Shown one piece after another: positions 27,477 through 36,070 of a stretch of 38,791 nt of DNA; positions within the stretch are counted from its first letter, which is position 1; each line of letters starts with the position of its first letter. The notes beneath the pieces were generated by a model. The model did no database searches. It was not told where the DNA came from and saw only the letters and a list, made by a program, of their open reading frames with translations. The stretch lies in the IMG/VR virus record IMGVR_UViG_3300043602_000141, positions 1 through 38,791 of that record; one strand, 5' to 3'. Source of the stretch: a virus. Position numbers and translations under genes: made by a program.

Positions 27477-27739
27477 GCGAGGCGGCCGGGTGGGGCGCGC
27501 GGCCGTCGGGGCTCTATGTCCCGCCGGAACTCCAACGCGATCGCGAGGTGTGGCCGTGGGCGGACGTCCGGGATCTCAACAAAGTGATCAAGGCGCTGGG
27601 CGCGCGGGGGATCACGCTCTTGCTGCGCTGTGAGCACGCCGGCTGCGCGGGCACGCCGATGGAGCGGATCGTCAATCCCGACGGCGGGTTCACGCTGCGC
27701 TGTGCGCACCTGGATCGCGTCTTTACGAAGGCGATTTAG
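27473..27739 (+). CDS. Hypothetical protein, 88 aa
   Basis: 88 residues. DVRDLNKVIKALGARGITLLLRCEHAGCAGTPMERIVNPDGGFTLRCAHLDRVF (about 30-85) has Cys/His residues (C53, H55, C58, C77, H79) that may hold a metal, with a short beta pattern. It directly precedes the portal gene by three bases. No family named. Confidence 0.55.
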   Translation: MSEAAGWGARPSGLYVPPELQRDREVWPWADVRDLNKVIKALGARGITLLLRCEHAGCAGTPMERIVNPDGGFTLRCAHLDRVFTKAI

Positions 27740-27742
27740 CCG

Positions 27743-29998
27743 ATGGCGCGCACGCATGACGACGTCCTGGACGAACTCAAGGAACGCTACACCGACGCAT
27801 CGACGCAGTGGGATGAGATCCGCCGCGAGGGCACGCTCGATATGCGCGCGGTCGCGGGGGATCCGTGGGATCCGACGGACCGCGAGGCGCGCGAAAAGGC
27901 CGGCCGGCCGTGTCTGAGTCTCGATGAGCTCGGGCAGTACAGCAATCAGGTCATCAACGACATTCGATCGAACAAGCGCGGGATCACGGTCTCGCCGAAG
28001 GGCCGCGGCGCCAATGATCTGACCGCGCGATTCCGCCAGGGCAAGATCCGGGACATCGAATATCAGAGCAACGCGCAGCAGGCGTACACGACGATGCTCG
28101 AAAACGCCGTGCAGCGCGGCTATGGGTTCCTGCGGATCAAGGCGCAATTCTGCTACCCGGACAAAGGATTCGATCAGGATCTGGTGATCGAGCCGGTGGT
28201 CAATCCGGACCTGGTGACGCCGGATCCCGATCATGTGCGGACCGACGGCGCGGATCTGGGGTTCCTGTTCTACGAGGAACGCCGATCGGTGAAGGCGTTC
28301 GCGCGCGACTTTCCGGACGCCACGGTCCGCAGCTTCGACACGGCGACGATCAACGCCTCGTCGGGGTGGGTCAACGGGGTCGATCTCCGGCTGGCGGAGT
28401 ACTGGACGAAGGAACCGGGGGCGCCGCGCACGCTGCTGCTGCTGAAGCCGGGGCCGCGCACGGCCGCGGACCCGAATCCGCAGCCGATTGAACTCTACGC
28501 GGACACGATCAACGGCCATCAACCGTCGTCGGAGCAGATCCTCAAGTCCCGCGTCGTCACGCCGCTGCAGGTCACGCAGTACCTGACGAACGGGGTCGAG
28601 ATCCTCTCCGAAACCCCGTGGCTGGGGGCGTCGATCCCGTGGGTGTGCTGCTACGGCAAGGTGATCTACCTGAAGGACGCGGCCGGGCGCCAGGCGCGGC
28701 AGCTTCTGAGCATGATCCGGCTCGCGCGCGATCCGTACATGCTCTATTGCTACTACCGGACCTGTCAGGCGGAACTCGTCGGCATGACGCCGAAGTTTCC
28801 GTACTTCGTCGCGAAGGGGCAACTCGACGCGGCGAACCTCGCACTGCTCGTGCAGTCGCTCAGTCAGCCGGTCGCGGTCGTCGAGTACCTGAGCAAGACC
28901 GCGGCGCAGCCAGAGGGCGGGCTCGGGCCGCCCACGCGGCAACCCTACGAACCGCCGATCGCGGCGCTCGAGATGGGCGCGGAAGGCGCGCGGCGGGCGA
29001 TTCAGGCGGCGATCGGCGCGTCCCCGCTGCCGACGTCGGCGCAACGCCGGAACGAAAAGAGCGGCGTGGCGCTGAAACAGATCGAGGACACCGCGCAGAA
29101 GGGCTCGTTTCACTTCGTCGACCATCACGACGAAGCGGTCATGCGCGCCGGCGCGATCCTGAACGAGTGCATTCCGAAGTACTACGACACGGCGCGGGAG
29201 ACCAGTCTGCGCGACGCGAAGGATCAGCCGCAGATGGTCCGGATCAACGATCCGGCCGCCCAGAATCCGGAGGGGTTCGCCGGGCTCATCGACACCGCGC
29301 GCGGCGAACATGACGTGACGATCTCGGTCGGGCCGAAGAAGGACAGCGAACGCGATGCGGCGTCCGATTTCGCCGATCAGGTGATCGGGAATCCGCAACT
29401 GGCGCAAGTCGTCGGCCCGCAGAAAATGACGGAACTGATCGCGTCGGCGATCCGGCTCAAGAACCTGGGGCCGATCGGCGATGAGATGGCGGACACGATC
29501 AGCCCGCAGGATAAGCAGAAGGCCGATCCGCGCCAGGCGCAGCAGCACATCGGCGAGCTCGAGGGCCAACTCCAGAAGCTGCAGCAGATCGCGGGACAGC
29601 AAGCGAAAATGATCGAGACGGATCAGATCAAGGGGAGCGTGCAGGTCAAGCTCAAAACGCTCGAGCTCGCCTTTGAGCGGTGGAAAACGATCGCCGATAA
29701 CGCGACCAAGCTGGAAGCGGCGCGGATCAGTGCCGCCAAGGGCACGACCAACGCGGCGCTCGAGGCGCAGGAGGAGGCGATCGCGCTCGATCGGGAGCTC
29801 GCGGCCGATGCCGCCGGCGCGCAGCGCGACGCGGCGCACGACGTCGGCATGGCGGCGCTCGAGCATGCGCACGCGCTCGAGCAGGGGCAGCAGGCGCACG
29901 ATCAGGCGCTCGAGCAGGGGGCGCAGCAGGCTGAGTTGTTCGCGCAGGCGGCGCCGCTCGAGGCACCCGCGGGGACCGCGGACGCGGGCGCGCTGTGA
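27743..29998 (+). CDS. P22-type portal protein
   Basis: 751 residues (P22 gp1 has 725). The start MARTHDDVLDELKERYTDASTQWDEIRREGTLDMRAVAGDPWD, then RPCLSLDELGQYSNQVINDIRSNKRGITVSPKG and AYTTMLENAVQRGYGFLRI, is the P22-like portal signature. The middle (about 400-520) has EPPIAALEMGAEGARRAIQAAIG and GVALKQIEDTAQKGSF. The C-terminal 150 residues are a long Gln/Ala/Glu coiled coil, like the P22 portal barrel. The portal forms the dodecameric DNA channel at one vertex and is the packaging sensor in headful phages. Confidence 0.92.
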   Translation: MARTHDDVLDELKERYTDASTQWDEIRREGTLDMRAVAGDPWDPTDREAREKAGRPCLSLDELGQYSNQVINDIRSNKRGITVSPKGRGANDLTARFRQGKIRDIEYQSNAQQAYTTMLENAVQRGYGFLRIKAQFCYPDKGFDQDLVIEPVVNPDLVTPDPDHVRTDGADLGFLFYEERRSVKAFARDFPDATVRSFDTATINASSGWVNGVDLRLAEYWTKEPGAPRTLLLLKPGPRTAADPNPQPIELYADTINGHQPSSEQILKSRVVTPLQVTQYLTNGVEILSETPWLGASIPWVCCYGKVIYLKDAAGRQARQLLSMIRLARDPYMLYCYYRTCQAELVGMTPKFPYFVAKGQLDAANLALLVQSLSQPVAVVEYLSKTAAQPEGGLGPPTRQPYEPPIAALEMGAEGARRAIQAAIGASPLPTSAQRRNEKSGVALKQIEDTAQKGSFHFVDHHDEAVMRAGAILNECIPKYYDTARETSLRDAKDQPQMVRINDPAAQNPEGFAGLIDTARGEHDVTISVGPKKDSERDAASDFADQVIGNPQLAQVVGPQKMTELIASAIRLKNLGPIGDEMADTISPQDKQKADPRQAQQHIGELEGQLQKLQQIAGQQAKMIETDQIKGSVQVKLKTLELAFERWKTIADNATKLEAARISAAKGTTNAALEAQEEAIALDRELAADAAGAQRDAAHDVGMAALEHAHALEQGQQAHDQALEQGAQQAELFAQAAPLEAPAGTADAGAL

Positions 29999-30261
29999 CG
30001 CGGTTGCATCCGGTGATCACAAGTCTGCAGACTAACGGGCACCGATGACGATGTAAGAGTTTCACCCGGACGGCGTCGCTAGGCTTGCAACCGAACGCGG
30101 AGATCATCCGACCGCTGCGACGCTGACACGGATCACACGACGCGATGGCGTGTGTTCGCACCCTCGAGTACTCGGAGGGCCGCGGGCCACGCCATTTCGC
30201 GTTGTGGGATCACTCGGACGGGGATGCTTCGCGCGGCGGGGTGACGTGCGCGGGGTGGACG
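29999..30261. other. Gap between portal and scaffold genes, with a partial iteron
   Basis: 263 bases with no convincing gene. GTGATCACAAGT (30013-30024) equals the right 12 bases of the origin iteron. CGGTTGCA (30001-30008) and TGCAACCG (30086-30093) are inverted copies 78 bases apart. An in-frame extension of the scaffold gene reaches 30145 but lacks a ribosome site. A promoter, pac-like site or stray iteron could lie here; nothing more specific is visible. Confidence 0.45.
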
Positions 30262-31332
30262 ATGGACGACGGCACTGGGGCTGCACCCGCGCAGCCGGGG
30301 ACGGGCACAGCGGCGGCGACGGGATTGCCGGTCGCGGTCACGCCGGCCGACACGGCGGTGGCGACGAACGACGTCGCGGCGTATCGCGAGGCGCGACGCG
30401 CCGAACGCGGCGATCCGGAGCGGCACGCGGCGTTGCAGCGGGCGCAGGGGACCGCCGCGGCCCGGAAGGGCGACGCGGAGACGAACGGCCCCGCGGCCAC
30501 GCCGCCGGCGCCGGGCGCCACGCCCGATCGCCAGGTCTCCAAGCGGCAGCAGACCATCAACGAGTACGAACGCACGGTCGCGGAGCTGAAAGCCGAAAAC
30601 GCGCGGCTCAAGGGCGGCACGGCGCCGGCGGGCGATCCCCGCAACGGCCACGACACGCGGCCGGAGGCGGGGGCGCCGAAGGCGGGCGCGGTCCCGGTCG
30701 ACATCACGCGCCCGGCGCTCGAGGAAGCGGCGTTCTATACCACGCATCCGGAGGCGTCGACCGCGGATTATTTCCGGTACCTCAACCGCTTCGATCGCGA
30801 AGTGGAACGGGCCACGGAACAAATGCAGCAGTCGCAGACCGCTGCGCAACGCGCCGCGCATGAGCGCGCGACGAAGTTTCACGATCAGATCAAAGCCGTC
30901 GGCGATCCGGCGGAGGTGATCCAGCGGATCGATCCGGACCTCACGGCGTTAGAAACCCGCGCTTACGCGCAGGCGCAGGGGAAACACCCGACGGCCGCGA
31001 ACGATCTCGCGGATGAAATCCTCGATTCCGACGTCGCGCTGCAAGTCCTCGAGCATCTGACCGCGCATCCGGAGGAGAAGGCGAAGCTGCTCGCTCTCCC
31101 GAACCGGCGGGCCGTCGTGCGCGAGTTCTCGCGGCTCGAGGCCAGATTGACGCCGACGGCCGCGGGAGCGGCCGCGGCACCGAAAACCATCACCGACGCG
31201 CCGACGCCGGCCGTCACGCTTGGCAACCGGGCCGCCCACATGGCGGATCCGGTCGACAGTGCCGTGGCGCGCGGCGACGTCGCAGCGTATCGGGCCGCCC
31301 GGCTGCAACAGCGGGCCGCCGCACTGAGGTAA
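30262..31332 (+). CDS. Predicted scaffolding protein, 356 aa
   Basis: ATG 30262 follows GGGGTGG; an upstream ATG at 30145 is open but lacks a ribosome site. Acidic/Ala-rich and largely helical: a coiled coil (about 95-120, QQTINEYERTVAELKAENARLKGG) and helices around 205-300. The motif (R/N)GDVAAYRxAR-like occurs near both ends (ATNDVAAYREARRAERG and ARGDVAAYRAARLQQRA). Between portal and coat is the standard place of P22-like scaffold, which guides coat assembly and leaves the prohead. Assignment is by position and composition. Confidence 0.75.
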   Translation: MDDGTGAAPAQPGTGTAAATGLPVAVTPADTAVATNDVAAYREARRAERGDPERHAALQRAQGTAAARKGDAETNGPAATPPAPGATPDRQVSKRQQTINEYERTVAELKAENARLKGGTAPAGDPRNGHDTRPEAGAPKAGAVPVDITRPALEEAAFYTTHPEASTADYFRYLNRFDREVERATEQMQQSQTAAQRAAHERATKFHDQIKAVGDPAEVIQRIDPDLTALETRAYAQAQGKHPTAANDLADEILDSDVALQVLEHLTAHPEEKAKLLALPNRRAVVREFSRLEARLTPTAAGAAAAPKTITDAPTPAVTLGNRAAHMADPVDSAVARGDVAAYRAARLQQRAAALR

Positions 31333-31336
31333 CGCG

Positions 31337-32584
31337 ATGGCAGGCAATCAATTCGAGTACGCCGATTGGCTCGCGATGGAGTGTCTCGATCTCCTCGAGA
31401 ACAAGCGCGCGGTCAGCCAGTTTTTCAATACCGACTACAGCAAAGAGTTCAAGCTCAAGTTCCCGGTCGGCGACACGATCCGCGTCCCGTACCCGCAACG
31501 CTTCACGGTCGCGCGCGGCCTGCCGTATCAGCCGCAGGCGATCAACCGCTTGCACGCGAATATCTCGTTTCTCGAGCCGTTCCAGATCGCGTTCGATTGG
31601 GATTCGGCGGAGCAGGCGCTCAAGGCGCCGCGGGGCCGCGAGAAAGTCAGTAAGGAGATCCTCGCGCCGTGCATGGCCTACGCGCAGCAGTCGATCGACG
31701 ACGCGTGCGCGATGTGGGCGTATCAGCACGCGGCGAGTATGGGCGGGATCCTGGGGACGGATCCGGTCGATTTCGATTCGGTGTCGGCGCTCGCCAAGCA
31801 AAAGATGGACGAGCTCGGGGCGCCGTCCGAAGACCGCGCGATGATCATCACGCCGGCCGTCAATCGGGCGCTCAAAAAGTCGTCGGTGACGTACTTCAAC
31901 CCGGTCACGACGCTGTCGAAACAGTGGCGGACGGGCATTGTCGGCGAGGCGGACGGGTTCGAGTTCTACACGTCCATGTCGCTGTTCCGGCACACGTCGG
32001 GCGTCTGGGCCGGCGCGGTGACGGTGACCACGGCGGTCACGGATGGCGCCACGTCGATGACGGTGACGTGCGCGAACGGGGACACGGTGAAAGTCGGCGA
32101 CAAGTTCGCGGTCAACGCCGTCCTGCCGACCAACCCCATGACGCGGCGCACGTTCGGCACCGCGACGAAGACGTTCACCATCCTGGCGGCGGCGACGGGC
32201 GCGGCGACGTCGATGGTGATCCAGTTCTCGCCGGCGATGTACGGGCCGGGCTCGCAGTATCAGAACGTCGACGCGCTGCCGATTGCCGGCGCCGCGCTGA
32301 CGATGTGGCCGGGCACTGCGGCGCCCACGGTGGCGCATTCCGGGACGATCCAGCTCGCGCTGCAGCGCAACGCGTTCGCGCTGGTCGGCGTGGAACTCGA
32401 GGAGCCGAAAACCTCGAGCGTCGAGCTGGTCTCGCAGAAACGGGATCCCGATAGCGGGCTCACGATCCGGTTCATTCGCGAATGGGACGGCAACCTGTCG
32501 CGGTTCATCAATCGGTTCGACTGGATGATCGGGCTCGGGGATTTCTACAACGACGCGTGCGCGGTGGCGATCGCCAGCGCGTAG
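31337..32584 (+). CDS. P22-type major capsid (coat) protein
   Basis: 415 residues (P22 gp5 has 430). ATG after GAGGTAACGCG. N-terminal LAMECLDLLENKRAVSQFFNTDYSKEFKLKFPVGDTIRVPYPQRF, then LEPFQIAFDWDSAEQAL and YAQQSIDDACAMWAYQHA match the P22 coat family. Residues about 225-330 (VTVTTAVTDGATSMTVTCANGDTVKVGDKFAVNAV...) form the extra beta I-domain typical of this family. The C-terminus ends RFINRFDWMIGLGDFYNDACAVAI. HK97-fold subunit of the icosahedral head. Confidence 0.92.
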   Translation: MAGNQFEYADWLAMECLDLLENKRAVSQFFNTDYSKEFKLKFPVGDTIRVPYPQRFTVARGLPYQPQAINRLHANISFLEPFQIAFDWDSAEQALKAPRGREKVSKEILAPCMAYAQQSIDDACAMWAYQHAASMGGILGTDPVDFDSVSALAKQKMDELGAPSEDRAMIITPAVNRALKKSSVTYFNPVTTLSKQWRTGIVGEADGFEFYTSMSLFRHTSGVWAGAVTVTTAVTDGATSMTVTCANGDTVKVGDKFAVNAVLPTNPMTRRTFGTATKTFTILAAATGAATSMVIQFSPAMYGPGSQYQNVDALPIAGAALTMWPGTAAPTVAHSGTIQLALQRNAFALVGVELEEPKTSSVELVSQKRDPDSGLTIRFIREWDGNLSRFINRFDWMIGLGDFYNDACAVAIASA

Positions 32585-32592
32585 CAGTCCGC

Positions 32593-32627
32593 CGGGCGGC
32601 CGTTGACGGGCCATTGGCGGCCGCCCG
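32593..32627 (+). other. 10-bp hairpin after the coat gene
   Basis: CGGGCGGCCG (32593-32602) and CGGCCGCCCG (32618-32627) pair perfectly around 15 bases, starting 9 bases after the coat stop. There is no T-run. It may protect the abundant coat mRNA or attenuate downstream transcription. The stem and loop lengths equal those of the hairpin at 8956-8990. Confidence 0.65.
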
Positions 32628-32694
32628 CGCGTCGGTCGCAGAGTTCTGAGAGTTCGCAGAAACGTCTGTTTCCCTTTGTGAAGGAGTGCCGTGT

Positions 32695-33156
32695 ATGCCG
32701 ATCAATCAACCCCTCACGCCGGCGCGGGGGATGCCGCATTTCTCGTCGCTCGTGTTCCCGAAGATCGTCCCGACGCCGCTCGTGTTGTCCACCGCGGGCG
32801 GCGTGCGCGTGTTGACGCCGGCGGAGCTGCTCGGCGGCCTGCTCCTCGTCGACTGTCAGGACGCGCAAACGCTCACGCTGCCGACGGCGGCGCTCCTGAG
32901 TGCGGCCATTCCGGGCGTCGCGGTCGGGACGTCGTTCGACGTCAACGTGGTCAATTACGGCGATTCGCTCTTGACGGTCGGGCTCGGCGTCGGCATCACG
33001 AAACCCGCGATCGCCGGCGTCTCCCCGCTCCTGACGATCGCCACGCTCTCGAGCAAGCAACTGAAGCTCGTGTGCTTGGCCGTCGCGCAAGGCACGACGG
33101 CGGATGCGTGGGGCGTGTACGCGTTCGGGACGATCGCGGCCGCGGTCGCGCTGTAA
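32695..33156 (+). CDS. Predicted head decoration/structural protein, 153 aa
   Basis: 153 residues; ATG 32695 with a strong AAGGAG ribosome site. Beta-rich, hydrophobic and Gly/Thr-rich (TPLVLSTAGGVRVLTPAELLGGLLLVDCQDAQTLTLPTAALL, VGTSFDVNVVNYGDSLLTVGLGVGI). It has its own leader and strong ribosome site, which fits an abundant head protein next to coat. The LLLVDCxxAQTLTLPTA pattern also occurs in fibre-like proteins. Structural role inferred. Confidence 0.65.
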   Translation: MPINQPLTPARGMPHFSSLVFPKIVPTPLVLSTAGGVRVLTPAELLGGLLLVDCQDAQTLTLPTAALLSAAIPGVAVGTSFDVNVVNYGDSLLTVGLGVGITKPAIAGVSPLLTIATLSSKQLKLVCLAVAQGTTADAWGVYAFGTIAAAVAL

Positions 33157-33232
33157 GCCGGAGTAGTCAACCGTTCGCCTGGGGCGTCGCGTGGGCGGCG
33201 CTCCGGGCGGGATTCCTGTAGGAGTGACGACG

Positions 33233-33442
33233 ATGGCACTGATGTCTGACCGCACGAAGGACGAGGCGCCGGCGCCGAAGGCGCGCGTGCGCGATGCACT
33301 GATGACGCTCGAGTATCCGCGGCAGCTCCACAAAGCCGGCGGCCTGTTTCTCCGGGTCGAGAACGAGACGGAGGCGCGGGCCGCGGTGGCCGACGGGTGG
33401 TGCGTCGACGCGAACGAGGCGAATAAGCCGGCGGGGAAATAG
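33233..33442 (+). CDS. Small head-module protein, 69 aa
   Basis: 69 residues from ATG 33233, 8 bases after AGGAG; a longer frame from 33191 lacks a ribosome site. RDALMTLEYPRQLHKAGGLFLRVENETEARAAVADGWCVDANE resembles the small YPRxLHKxGG-type proteins found beside head-completion genes in many phages. Function unknown, probably structural or assembly-related. Confidence 0.6.
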   Translation: MALMSDRTKDEAPAPKARVRDALMTLEYPRQLHKAGGLFLRVENETEARAAVADGWCVDANEANKPAGK

Positions 33443-33446
33443 CGCC

Positions 33447-34154
33447 GTGGCGCCGGTCGTGATCACGGCGCGCGACGTCTGCGAGCGGGCGCTGCTGGAT
33501 CTGAATGTGCTCGCGGCCGGCGAAGTCCTGGGCGCCGACGATGCGGTGTTCGTGCTGGGGGAACTCAACACGTACCTGGACGAACTGAACGCGGAGCGGG
33601 CGGCCGTGTGGGCGCAGGTCTATTCGGGGTGGACGCTCACGCCCGGCCTGCAGCCGCACCTGATCGGGCCGACAGGTACGTTCGTGGTGGCGCAGCGTCC
33701 GGAAACGATCGAGGGGGTGGCGATCACGGTCGGTCAGCAACGCGTCCCGATCACGATCCGCGATCGGGCCTGGTTTCAGGCGCTCACGGCGCCGGCGCAG
33801 ACCGCGCCGCAACCGACCGACGTCTGGTACAACCCGGTCTGGCCGAATGGGCATCTGTATTTCGTGCCGCGGCCGTCGGCGCCTGGCCTGATCGATCTCT
33901 CGACGCGCCAGGTGTTGACGGATCTGATCCTCACGGACACGTTCAGTCTCCCGCCGGGGTATCGGTCAATGCTGCAAAAGACCCTGGCGGAACGGGTCGC
34001 GGCGGCGTACGAAAAGTCGGTCCCGCCGCAACTCGCGCGGGATGCCGCGGCGGCACGGGCGCGGGTGTGGGCGGCGAATACGGAGATCCCGCGGCTGCGC
34101 ACGGCGGACGCGGGGATGCCGGGGACGTGGCGCCGCGGCCGGGCGGGGTTCTGA
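33447..34154 (+). CDS. P22 gp4-like tail accessory / head completion protein
   Basis: 235 residues, GTG start. VVITARDVCERALLDLNVLAAGEVLGADDAVFVLGELNTYLDELNAERAAVWAQVY (5-60) has the helical start shared by gp4-type proteins; later LTPGLQPHLIGPTGTFVV, DVWYNPVWPNGHLYFVPRP and SLPPGYRSMLQKTLAERVAAAYEK complete the pattern. In P22 gp4 binds beneath the portal, closes the packaged head and starts tail assembly. Order portal-scaffold-coat-gp4-gp10 is as in P22. The stop overlaps the next ATG. Confidence 0.82.
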   Translation: MAPVVITARDVCERALLDLNVLAAGEVLGADDAVFVLGELNTYLDELNAERAAVWAQVYSGWTLTPGLQPHLIGPTGTFVVAQRPETIEGVAITVGQQRVPITIRDRAWFQALTAPAQTAPQPTDVWYNPVWPNGHLYFVPRPSAPGLIDLSTRQVLTDLILTDTFSLPPGYRSMLQKTLAERVAAAYEKSVPPQLARDAAAARARVWAANTEIPRLRTADAGMPGTWRRGRAGF

Positions 34155-35590
34155 TGCCGCCGTTCCCGGGCTTCATTTTCGGCTCGAATCCCTCGCAAAG
34201 TCTGATCGCCGACAACGAACAGACCATGAACCTGTACGTCGAGCCGATCGATTCGGCCGGCGCGTCGACGAAAGCGGCGCTCTATCCCACGCCGGGGTTC
34301 GTGCCGCGGATCACGGTGCCGGATGTCGGGGCGCGGGCGCTGTTCGACATGGCGGCGCGCACGTTCGGGGTGGTCGGCGGGGTCTATTACGAGTTCTTTC
34401 CGCTGCAGGGGGGCTTTGCGGCGCGGGGCACCGTGCAGGAGGATGCGCGGCTCGCGCAGATCGTGAGCAACGGGCCGGCGGGGCAGCTCCTCGTCTCGAG
34501 CGGGGGGCACGCGTACCTGCATGTCCTGGCGTCCAACGTCGTCACGCTGGTGCTCGCGGGCGAGGCGACGCAGATCGGCATGTTGGATACGTTCTTTCTC
34601 GCGTTCAACGCGGCCTCGGGTCGGCTGCGGATCTCCGCGAGCAACGACGGCGCGACGTGGGCGCCCACGCAGTTCGTGGCGCGCAGTCAGCAGCCGGACC
34701 CGTGGCGGGCGATGATCGTCAACGCGCCCGACATCTGGTTGTTTGGCGAGCAAACGTCCGACATCTGGTATGACTCGGGCGCGACGCCGTTTCCGTTCGT
34801 CCCGCGGACGGGGCTCAGTATTCCCTACGGGATCGCGGCGCCGTTTTCGGTCGCGGCCTCGGGCGGCAACCTGTTCTGGCTGGCGAAAAACCGCGACGGC
34901 GCCGGCCTGGTCGTCCTGGCCGCCGGCTACGCGCCGGTGCCGATCAGCACGCCGGAACTCAACACGACGATCGCGGAGTACGCCCGGACGTCGAGTATCA
35001 CGGACGCGGAAGGGCTGATCTATCAGGATGCCGGGCATGTGTTCTATGTGCTGCGGTTTCCGAGTGCGGGCGCGACGTGGGTGTATGACCTGACCACGAA
35101 GCTCTGGGCGGAGCGCGGGAAGTGGATCCCGGCGGCGAATCGGTACGAGGTGTGGGCGCCGCGGGTGCGGTGTTACAGCAACGGGCTGCAACTCACGGGC
35201 GACGCGACGGGCGTGATCTCCGCGATGGATGTCACGTTCGGCACGGAAACCGACGGCACGGCGATCCGCCGGCTGCGGCGGGCGCCGGTCCTGGTGAACG
35301 AACAGAAACGGATCAGCCTGGGGCGGTTCGAACTGCTGATGGAGGTCGGGCTCGGCGTCGCGGTCGGGCAAGGCGTCGATCCGCAAGTCATGTTCCGCGC
35401 GTCGGCCGATGGCGGGCAGACCTGGGGCAACGAGCGCCAGGCCAGTGCCGGCCGGATGGGCGAGTATCGGCGCCGGGTGTTCTGGACGCGGCTGGGCTCG
35501 CCGCGGCTGTGGGTGCCGGAGATCACCATGACGGATCCGATCGCGTGGCGGATCATGGGCGCGTCGCTGAACAATGAGGCGGCGGCGTGA
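34154..35590 (+). CDS. P22 gp10-like packaged-DNA stabilisation (tail hub) protein
   Basis: 478 residues (P22 gp10 has 472). TGATG overlap. The start FPGFIFGSNPSQSLIADNEQTMNLYVEPIDS...KAALYPTPGF is the family hallmark. Repeated beta segments follow, including DIWLFGEQTSDIWYDSGATPFPF, WLAKNRDGAGLVVLA, RFPSAGATWVYDLTTKLWAERG and a C-terminal SADGGQTWGNERQ...RVFWTRLGSPR. It forms the hexameric tail tube/hub below gp4 to which tail spikes attach. Confidence 0.88.
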   Translation: MPPFPGFIFGSNPSQSLIADNEQTMNLYVEPIDSAGASTKAALYPTPGFVPRITVPDVGARALFDMAARTFGVVGGVYYEFFPLQGGFAARGTVQEDARLAQIVSNGPAGQLLVSSGGHAYLHVLASNVVTLVLAGEATQIGMLDTFFLAFNAASGRLRISASNDGATWAPTQFVARSQQPDPWRAMIVNAPDIWLFGEQTSDIWYDSGATPFPFVPRTGLSIPYGIAAPFSVAASGGNLFWLAKNRDGAGLVVLAAGYAPVPISTPELNTTIAEYARTSSITDAEGLIYQDAGHVFYVLRFPSAGATWVYDLTTKLWAERGKWIPAANRYEVWAPRVRCYSNGLQLTGDATGVISAMDVTFGTETDGTAIRRLRRAPVLVNEQKRISLGRFELLMEVGLGVAVGQGVDPQVMFRASADGGQTWGNERQASAGRMGEYRRRVFWTRLGSPRLWVPEITMTDPIAWRIMGASLNNEAAA

Positions 35591-36070
35591 ATGGCGACCT
35601 ATCTCGAGCCGCTCCCGAACGAGGCGCCGGTGGTCGAGGCGGAGACGCTCCGGATCACGTCGGTCTGGTATCGGTACTTGTCGGTCGCGTTGATCGGGCG
35701 GGTGCAAGCGTCGGCGTATGTCGCGAAGTCCCTCACGCTCGTGAATCAGGCGGCGGCGATCGGGGCGACGGCGCTCGTCGCGCAGGGCAGCTTCGGCGTG
35801 TATCGGGTGTCGTGGAATGTGCGGATCACGCAGGCGGCGGGCGTCTCGAGTGCGGTGACGGTGACGGTCGCGAATACCGACAGCGGGGTGAACGTGGCGC
35901 AGGTCGGGCCGGCGCTGACGGGCAACACGCCGACGAGCGTGCAGAGCGGATCGTTTCTGGTGCGGGCGGACGCGGCCACGGCCATCACGTATGCGGTGGC
36001 GTACACCTCGGTCGGGGCGCCGGCCATGACCTACACGATCAGCGTCGTGATTGAAACGGTGAACACGTAA
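35591..36070 (+). CDS. Predicted beta-rich virion protein, 159 aa
   Basis: 159 residues, ATG adjacent to the preceding stop. N-terminal 30 residues (LEPLPNEAPVVEAETLRITSVWYRYLSVAL) resemble the start of small phage tail proteins. The rest is Val/Thr/Ala beta structure with repeating TVT/VAN elements. It lies between gp10-like and the GNAT-oxygenase fusion. Tail or head fibre is the best guess. Confidence 0.6.
   Translation: MATYLEPLPNEAPVVEAETLRITSVWYRYLSVALIGRVQASAYVAKSLTLVNQAAAIGATALVAQGSFGVYRVSWNVRITQAAGVSSAVTVTVANTDSGVNVAQVGPALTGNTPTSVQSGSFLVRADAATAITYAVAYTSVGAPAMTYTISVVIETVNT

Noticed and set aside
27059-29899. Minus-strand frame of 946 codons opposite the portal gene
   Set aside because: Shadow of the portal gene; Arg/Leu-rich low-complexity translation and no ribosome site.
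30145-30261. N-terminal extension of the scaffold protein
   Set aside because: Open but without a ribosome site, with an Arg/Trp/Gly-rich translation unlike scaffold proteins; the ATG at 30262 has GGGGTGG upstream.
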